A stretch of DNA of 37,819 nt, from NCBI GenBank assembly GCA_002421445.1, contig DIKB01000080.1, positions 288 to 38,106 on the forward strand, read 5' to 3'. The translations under genes and the position numbers were made by a program. The stretch comes from Dehalococcoidia bacterium UBA5629. Lineage in GTDB: Bacteria > Chloroflexota > Dehalococcoidia > GIF9 > UBA5629. The notes beneath the pieces were generated by a model. That model made no database searches. It had not been told where the DNA came from and saw only the letters and a list, made by a program, of their open reading frames with translations. The number at the start of each line of letters is the position of its first letter. Position 1 is the stretch's first letter. Positions 32,367 to 37,819 of the stretch are shown one piece after another.

Positions 32367-34463
32367 CTACGGTAACCCTTCTTCCTCTTTTTGTCCCTTC
32401 TCCACCAGTCCCTCGGCTTCGAGTTCTTCCATAAGGCGGGCAGCGCGGGGGAAACCGATGTGAAGCCGCCGCTGCAGATATGAAGCGGATAGCTCCAGAT
32501 GATCGTGTGCGAGCTGTCTGGCAGCAACAATAAGCGGATCATCGGGATCTTTTCTGATCGGAAGAGAGGTTTGTTCGCCTTCTTCAAATGAGGTTGCTAC
32601 CTCGCCGGGACGCTTCTGCTTACCCCAGAAGTAGACTATCCTTTCTATCTCGGCATCAGTGACGAATGGTCCCTGAAGGCGCTTGGGCTTGATGGCATCG
32701 GTTGCCATGAACAGCATGTCGCCTCTACCCAGCAGCTTTTCCGCCCCGACTGCGTCCAAAATCGTCCGCGAATCCACCTGCGATGTCAACGCAAAGCTGA
32801 TACGTGTGGGGAAGTTAGCTTTTATCAGGCCTGTGATAACGTCGACAGACGGGCGCTGTGTTGCCACGATCAAATGGATACCTGTAGCGCGCGCCAGTTG
32901 TGCCAGACGGCAGATTGTCCTTTCCACCTCGTCGGAAGCGGTCATCATCAGATCAGCAACCTCGTCAATGATGAGCACGATATATGGCATCTTATCGCTG
33001 CCCTGCCTCTCCTGATTGTAGCCTTCTATGTTTCGTACACCGGCTTTGGCAAAAGTCTTATAGCGACTATCCATCTCCTGCGTCAGCCAGCGGAGCGCTG
33101 CTACTGCCTCCTGAGGCTCTACGACAACATGACTCTTTTCAAGATGCGGCAGGTTGTTGTAGATCACCAGCTCCACGCGTTTGGGGTCTATCATAATGAA
33201 CCGCACCTCATCCGGTGTATGCTTCATCAGCAAACAGCAGATAGCTGCATTCAGGAACACGGACTTACCGCTGCCGGTAGCACCGGCCACGAGCAGATGC
33301 GGCATCTTTGCCAGATCTGCGACTGATGTCTCTCCTCCGGTGCCCTTACCAAGCGTTATTGACAGAGGCTTGACTGAGAATTTCTTGTAGACATCGGATT
33401 CCATGATGCTGCGCAGGTTCACTGAGGCAAACGTTAAATTCGGCACTTCGATGCCAACGGCGGATTTACCCGGTATCGGTGCTTCGATTCTGATACTGGG
33501 AGCGGCGAGCGCGAGGGCGAGATCGTTTGAAAGCGAATTGATCCGCTCCACTTTCACACGCGTTTTTCCTATCTCTTTTTTAGAGATTTTGACGTTGCCG
33601 TCTTTGTCCTTCTCTTTGATCTCCTTGAATTTGCGATCCCAGCCCGGCTCCACTTCGAATTGCGTTACCGTGGGACCGATATTGGCTCTGGTAACCTCCA
33701 CATCGACGCCGTAGCTTGCGAGCGCATTCTGAAGAAGTTTTTGCTGTGTCTCGACGTCCGCCTTGCTGACCTCCAGGTCAACGCTCTTATCGAGCGTGCT
33801 CATCGGCGGCAATTGCCAGCCTCCGGCAGTCAATATCGGTTTCATATTTGCCGGCGTTTCTATGCTCTGTGGTTGGACAGGATCGGGAGCGGGAACCGGT
33901 TTTGTCACTGGAGACGGTTCTGGCTTTGGCCGAGGCTGATTATTTGAGGAGAAGAAGCTTTTTACCGATGCGAAAACAAAGCCCATCCCTTTCCAGATAT
34001 AGCCAATGATTTTGGGGATGATAAAGATGATGCCGATAAAGGCCAGACCGAAAACACGTAATCCTCCAACGGTTCCGGCATCACCGCTGATATTGGCACC
34101 GATAGTACCACCCAGCGTTGCCTGTTTTAATGTCCCTTCGCCGGCGGCGAAGAACGAGGCCAGCCCCCATACGGCAGCGGCGAGGAACAGTATCCCTATC
34201 CAGATATTCCAGTAACGGATGAGCAGCGAAGGTTTACATAAAATAATACCGATCAATTCAGCAATTAAAGCAAGGAGAATAAAGAAGCCGATGCCGAAAG
34301 TTTTCAGAATACTTTCCCAGAAAGATTCGATCCAGTCGATGATCTCCGGCAGGAACCACCAGAATACCCCGAGAATAGCGAGGACAAGTATCGTGATCAG
34401 GATGCTGGTGGTCAGCGTTGAGTTCGATTTCGTTTTTCGATGCGAAGATTTTTTCCCCGTCAT
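32367..34463 (-). CDS. ftsK: DNA translocase FtsK/SpoIIIE
   Basis: Membrane-anchored DNA pump that moves chromosome ends across the septum. The protein has 698 residues, in the short SpoIIIE-like range. About four membrane segments fill residues 20-175. A Pro-rich linker (about 190-225, PRPKPEPSPVTKPVPAPDP) follows. The alpha domain is at about 240-330. The motor has Walker A VAGATGSGKSVFLNA and Walker B YIVLIIDEVADLMM. The C-terminal gamma winged helix (about 635-690, SASYLQRRLHIGFPRAARLMEELE) recognises polar DNA motifs. It starts 5 bases after rnj and so shares its transcript. Confidence 0.95.
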   Translation of the reverse strand: MTGKKSSHRKTKSNSTLTTSILITILVLAILGVFWWFLPEIIDWIESFWESILKTFGIGFFILLALIAELIGIILCKPSLLIRYWNIWIGILFLAAAVWGLASFFAAGEGTLKQATLGGTIGANISGDAGTVGGLRVFGLAFIGIIFIIPKIIGYIWKGMGFVFASVKSFFSSNNQPRPKPEPSPVTKPVPAPDPVQPQSIETPANMKPILTAGGWQLPPMSTLDKSVDLEVSKADVETQQKLLQNALASYGVDVEVTRANIGPTVTQFEVEPGWDRKFKEIKEKDKDGNVKISKKEIGKTRVKVERINSLSNDLALALAAPSIRIEAPIPGKSAVGIEVPNLTFASVNLRSIMESDVYKKFSVKPLSITLGKGTGGETSVADLAKMPHLLVAGATGSGKSVFLNAAICCLLMKHTPDEVRFIMIDPKRVELVIYNNLPHLEKSHVVVEPQEAVAALRWLTQEMDSRYKTFAKAGVRNIEGYNQERQGSDKMPYIVLIIDEVADLMMTASDEVERTICRLAQLARATGIHLIVATQRPSVDVITGLIKANFPTRISFALTSQVDSRTILDAVGAEKLLGRGDMLFMATDAIKPKRLQGPFVTDAEIERIVYFWGKQKRPGEVATSFEEGEQTSLPIRKDPDDPLIVAARQLAHDHLELSASYLQRRLHIGFPRAARLMEELEAEGLVEKGQKEEEGLP

Positions 34464-34468
34464 CTTCT

Positions 34469-36127
34469 TTACACTTCTAACGTTGTTGTCAGGATCATCG
34501 GCCTGCGTTTTGTCTGCTCGTAGAAGAATCTGGCTAGCGTATCCTTGATTTTGATGTTGATCAGGCTCCGGTCTACCGGGTGATTATCCCGGTGAGTCAG
34601 GGCGGTTGCTACCAGCGCCCGTCCCTGCTCGATGATCATTTTTCCTTCTTCGGTATCGACAAATCCACGGGACAGTATATCCGGCTTTCCGATGACTTTG
34701 CCCGAGCTTCTATCGATGGCTACTGTCACGACGACGATGCCGTCCCTGGATAACAATTTTCTGTCACGCAGGATAACGTTCGCATAATTGCCCATCACCA
34801 GACCATCGACGTAGATGTTATCGGATGGTATTCTACCGGTAACGCGTCCCTGTTCGGAATCAATATCCAGAATGTCCCCGTTCTCCATGATAAATATATT
34901 GTTTTCCTGCACTCCCACACTTTTTGCCAGTTTGCTGTGAATACATAGATGTCTGTATTCGCCGTGGACCGGTACGAAGTACTTTGGTTTGACTAAAGTC
35001 AGCAGGAGCTTCAGTTCTTCCTGGCTGGCGTGTCCATGTACATGTACCTGTGCCAGCTTTGAATAAATGACATCCGCTCCCTGACGGAAGAGGTTGTCCA
35101 TGGTTCTGTTAACGAGTGATTCGTTGCCCGGAATGGGAGAGGCTGACATGATGACGGTATCGCCGGGAACGATACGTATCTGCCCGTTGTCCTGGTTGGC
35201 AACGCGTACCAGTGCCGATGTTGGCTCTCCCTGGCTGCCGGTCATGAGGATAACGACCTGGTTGTTCGGGAATCGATGAAGGTCTTCGGGTTGGAGGATG
35301 ACACCGTTCGGCACACTGAGATAACCGTTTTCGAGTGCCATCCGCACGATATCTTTCATGCTGCGGCCTACGATGAAAACGTGTCTTTTATAGGCTACGG
35401 CTGCATCCAGTATTTGCTGAATGCGTGAAACAAGCGAGGAGAATGTGGCGATTAATACTCTGCCTTTAGCTGCGCCAATGATGCGGTTAAGCGTTTCTCC
35501 GACGACAGATTCTGAGGGAGTATATCCCGGCAGTTCGGCATATGTAGAATCGGCAAGCAGAAGCAATGTACCTTTTGCACAGACCTGTGCCAGTCTGGAG
35601 AGGTCTGTCCCTTTGCCATCAACCGGTGTGTAATCGATTTTGAAATCGCCGCTATGAACAACAAGTCCCAATGGCGTATTGATCATGAGTCCGACGGCAT
35701 CAGGAATACTGTGACAGACCGAGAATGGCTCGATATTGAACACACCGAGATTGAATGAGGTTCCTGGATTGATCATTTTCAGCCGCGCCTTTGACAGGTT
35801 ACGGCGTTCTTTGAGTTTAACAGCAATTAAATCTCTGGTAAGCTTTGATGCATAAATGGGCACATCAAGCTGGGGCAGAATGTAGGGCAGTGCACCGATA
35901 TGATCTTCATGCCCGTGCGTAATAACTATTCCCCTGACCTTGTCTTTCTTCTTGACCAGGTAGCTTATATCGGGAATGACGATATCAACTCCAGGCATAT
36001 CTTCATGCGGAAACATGAGTCCGGCGTCTATGACGATGATATCATTGCCGTACTCGATGGCGAGCATGTTTTTACCGATCTCGCCGAGCCCCCCGATGGG
36101 GATTATTCTGAGTTTATTCTTGTTCAT
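34469..36127 (-). CDS. rnj: Ribonuclease J
   Basis: Metallo-beta-lactamase/beta-CASP ribonuclease with 5'-3' exonuclease and endonuclease activity in mRNA turnover and rRNA maturation. The protein has 552 residues. The zinc site is THGHEDHIGALPY near residue 76, with the additional ligands in VCHSIPDAVG and VHSGDFKIDYTP. The beta-CASP region includes MTGSQGEPTSAL, and the HGHASQEEL and PVHGEYRHL motifs follow. The C-terminal domain ends in RRPMILTTTLEV. The gap to the upstream glycosylase gene is 16 bases and to ftsK 5 bases. Confidence 0.95.
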   Translation of the reverse strand: MNKNKLRIIPIGGLGEIGKNMLAIEYGNDIIVIDAGLMFPHEDMPGVDIVIPDISYLVKKKDKVRGIVITHGHEDHIGALPYILPQLDVPIYASKLTRDLIAVKLKERRNLSKARLKMINPGTSFNLGVFNIEPFSVCHSIPDAVGLMINTPLGLVVHSGDFKIDYTPVDGKGTDLSRLAQVCAKGTLLLLADSTYAELPGYTPSESVVGETLNRIIGAAKGRVLIATFSSLVSRIQQILDAAVAYKRHVFIVGRSMKDIVRMALENGYLSVPNGVILQPEDLHRFPNNQVVILMTGSQGEPTSALVRVANQDNGQIRIVPGDTVIMSASPIPGNESLVNRTMDNLFRQGADVIYSKLAQVHVHGHASQEELKLLLTLVKPKYFVPVHGEYRHLCIHSKLAKSVGVQENNIFIMENGDILDIDSEQGRVTGRIPSDNIYVDGLVMGNYANVILRDRKLLSRDGIVVVTVAIDRSSGKVIGKPDILSRGFVDTEEGKMIIEQGRALVATALTHRDNHPVDRSLINIKIKDTLARFFYEQTKRRPMILTTTLEV

Positions 36128-36143
36128 GATGAAGATGCTGTGG

Positions 36144-36983
36144 TTAGAACAAATTGAGCTGCTTTGGCTCCAACGCTTGTTCTTCTATTATGATAGCAGG
36201 TTTTTCATCCCTGGGAGGAATCGTCTTATTTTCAGGGAGTTTTTGTTCTTCCGCTTTTGTTACAGTTTCCTCTTCTTTTTGTGGTGCAACCGGTTTCTCG
36301 GATATTTCTTGTTCTTTTGCCGGCGCAGCAGGCTTTTCTATCTGCGCAGGAGCCGGCTTGCTGTCGATGAGCTTTTTATCTTCCATCTTCGCTAAAAGCT
36401 TCTCTTCCTGAGCAGGAACAGCTTTGCTTGCATCCCGCAATTTCGCCAGAAGCGGTGGAATTTTTAGCATATCGGCTTCAATCGTGCTTTTCAAATTCGC
36501 CTGATGCAAAGCAGCTGCCGGATGATACATGGCAAAATACGTGATATTGTCCTTTTGTTTCGCAGTTCCGTGAATCTTGCCTATGGTTTCATTGGGAAAA
36601 TATCGTGCCATAGAATAGCGTCCCAGCGTAACAATCATTTTTGGCTTAATAAGCTCAATTTGTTTATCGAGATATTTGCTGCATACCTGAATTTCGCCGG
36701 GTAGCGGATCGCGGTTGCCCGGTGGTCTGCATTTAATTACATTGGCGATGTAGACCTGGTTTCGATTCAAGCCGATGGAAGCCAGTAGACTGGTGAGGAA
36801 CTGACCTGCAGCACCGACGAATGGTAGCCCCTGCTGATCTTCATTCCAGCCGGGAGCTTCGCCAATGAACATGATCTCTGCGTTTTCCAGACCTTCACCG
36901 GGGACTGCTCTCGTGCGATATTTGCCGAGAGCGCAGTCCTGACATCGCTCAATCTGTTTATGGAGTTCTTCAAATACGGACAT
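36144..36983 (-). CDS. Family-4 uracil-DNA glycosylase with a long C-terminal tail ending in a clamp-like motif
   Basis: Iron-sulfur uracil-DNA glycosylase that starts base excision repair. The protein has 279 residues. The catalytic domain occupies about 1-187. The [4Fe-4S] ligands are Cys14, Cys17, Cys85 and Cys101. Motif A is GEAPGWNEDQQGLPFVG (41-57) and the second motif is MYHPAAALH (His154). Residues ~188-279 form a low-complexity Pro/Glu/Lys/Ala tail with repeated APA/EKP/EEQ blocks. The last residues are KQLNLF, matching the QLxLF type of bacterial sliding-clamp binding peptides. Typical family-4 enzymes end near residue 200. The gene is upstream of rnj and ftsK in the same direction. 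Confidence 0.92.
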   Translation of the reverse strand: MSVFEELHKQIERCQDCALGKYRTRAVPGEGLENAEIMFIGEAPGWNEDQQGLPFVGAAGQFLTSLLASIGLNRNQVYIANVIKCRPPGNRDPLPGEIQVCSKYLDKQIELIKPKMIVTLGRYSMARYFPNETIGKIHGTAKQKDNITYFAMYHPAAALHQANLKSTIEADMLKIPPLLAKLRDASKAVPAQEEKLLAKMEDKKLIDSKPAPAQIEKPAAPAKEQEISEKPVAPQKEEETVTKAEEQKLPENKTIPPRDEKPAIIIEEQALEPKQLNLF

Positions 36984-37020
36984 TCAGAGGTATCATAGCA
37001 TAGCGCTTTAACTCGGTCAA

Positions 37021-37392
37021 TCAGAATCGAACGAAGACAAATACCAGAAGTATGCTGAGAAAAAAGAGGATACTGGCGGTAATTGCTATCAGCTTATTGT
37101 CTCGCGTGATAATCGCGCTAATCGTTGTGATTAATACGGGCAGAAACGATGATATGAATAATATCAGAATGGCAAGGGATGCGATGGCAAACGGATCGAA
37201 ACCGGCGAGAGCCTGGGGCAATTGCGACGGGGTGATACTTCTACCGTCGTTGTAGCCTTTACCGGTGGCTATAAATATGATGAACGCTGCGAGAGTCAAT
37301 GTAAGTGCGATGTACATACCGATGCGCAGGATGACTTCTGTCCATCTCTTCGTGATTTCGATTGCTCTTGTCGTTTGATCTTTATTGTTCAT
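37021..37392 (-). CDS. DUF1634 membrane protein
   Basis: Small membrane protein of 123 residues with three hydrophobic segments (about 22-45, 66-92 and 99-122). The pattern matches the DUF1634 family, which often lies directly next to TauE/SafE permease genes. It lies 16 bases after the TauE/SafE-like gene and in the same direction, so it is probably an accessory subunit. Function is unknown. Confidence 0.75.
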   Translation of the reverse strand: MNNKDQTTRAIEITKRWTEVILRIGMYIALTLTLAAFIIFIATGKGYNDGRSITPSQLPQALAGFDPFAIASLAILILFISSFLPVLITTISAIITRDNKLIAITASILFFLSILLVFVFVRF

Positions 37393-37408
37393 ATTGTTGC
37401 GTGCTCGG

Positions 37409-37819
37409 TTATGTTATAACCTGTGCTGCTTTCAAAAACATGAGTATTGCAATGATGACCATGATGCCGGCGAAGATTGACCTCAGGAGATCTCCCCTTG
37501 TTTTTTGCATCAGCCGTGCGCCAATTCGCGCACCGATATAGGCTCCGATGATAAGCGATGCGGCGACGAATGGGTCTATCAGCCCGTTTTGAAAAAACAC
37601 CAGCGCGCCGACTGATGCTGTCATCATAATGATAAAGCTGCTGGTCGCAATGGCTGCTTTTATGGGCACTCCCATTAGGATATTCATGACCGGTATATTA
37701 ATGATACCACCGCCGACACCCAGCAGGCTGGCAAGGATGCCGGCAAAGGTACTGATGGCCATTGCCGGCCCGGTTTTATTAAACCGGTATCTGATGGTTG
37801 TTTGCTCTTCTTTATCGAA
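37409..37819 (-). CDS. TauE/SafE-family anion permease (partial, C-terminal half)
   Basis: The frame is open to the right window edge, so the N-terminal part is missing. Visible are 136 residues with about four membrane segments. The start of the second repeat half is typical: FAGILASLLGVGGGIINIPVMNILMGVPIKAAIATSSF. The second part reads GAYIGARIGARLMQKTRGDLLRSIFAGIM, again typical of TauE/SafE (DUF81) permeases, which export sulfite, sulfoacetate or related anions. The substrate cannot be told. The internal ATG at 37762 is not the true start, because coding sequence continues upstream in frame. Confidence 0.88.
   Translation of the reverse strand, partial: FDKEEQTTIRYRFNKTGPAMAISTFAGILASLLGVGGGIINIPVMNILMGVPIKAAIATSSFIIMMTASVGALVFFQNGLIDPFVAASLIIGAYIGARIGARLMQKTRGDLLRSIFAGIMVIIAILMFLKAAQVIT

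Noticed and set aside
1..37819. tRNA or rRNA genes, prophage or insertion sequences
   Set aside because: All intergenic regions were read and none shows a tRNA-like fold, rRNA sequence, integrase, transposase or terminal inverted repeats of an IS element.

Overview
The window is a gene-dense bacterial chromosome segment of about 37.8 kb with mid-range GC. It is made almost entirely of conserved housekeeping genes. Gene content points to Chloroflexota, probably class Dehalococcoidia. The reasons are a DXP-pathway cluster with proS, a threonyl-tRNA synthetase without a TGS domain, a pan-motif leader on a pantothenate operon, VLRF1-type genes, and degenerate REP-like repeats of the 'TGTCAcccTGAGcgaagcGAAgGGTCTC' kind. 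The taxonomic call is inference; no rRNA gene is present.

Layout. (1) 1-5412, minus strand: a phosphate regulon, phoB-phoR then pstS-pstC-pstA-pstB (pstB cut by the window edge). A four-copy 11-bp direct-repeat Pho box lies upstream of pstS. (2) 5774-12229, plus strand: a translation operon, thrS-infC-rpmI-rplT-pheS-pheT. (3) 12246-17954, minus strand: dxr-rseP-ispG, a zinc-finger membrane protein of unknown function, and proS, followed upstream by a DedA-family gene. (4) 18954-20177, plus strand: an MFS transporter. (5) 20164-23332, minus strand: a pantothenate operon in the order DUF2520 dehydrogenase, panD, panB, panC. It has a consensus promoter, a pan-motif hairpin with its two bulged adenines, and an intrinsic terminator before the first gene. 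(6) 23413-24641: a flavodoxin and, divergently, a hicBA toxin-antitoxin pair. (7) 24696-27889, minus strand: mutS2 followed directly by a VLRF1/Vms1-like peptidyl-tRNA hydrolase. (8) 28052-31949, plus strand: yebC-ruvC-ruvA-uvrB. (9) 31950-32366: a non-coding block of REP-like repeats. (10) 32367-36983, minus strand: a family-4 uracil-DNA glycosylase, rnj and ftsK. (11) 37021-37819, minus strand: a TauE/SafE permease (partial) and its DUF1634 partner.

Three points deserve most attention. First, the mutS2-VLRF1 pair looks like a compact ribosome-rescue module: a collision-splitting factor and a nascent-chain release factor, divergent from yebC, another ribosome-associated factor. Second, the pantothenate operon has no recognisable panE, and its first gene, a Rossmann/DUF2520 protein, is a good candidate for the ketopantoate reductase. 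Third, the uracil-DNA glycosylase ends in a long disordered tail terminating in a sliding-clamp-like QLNLF motif.
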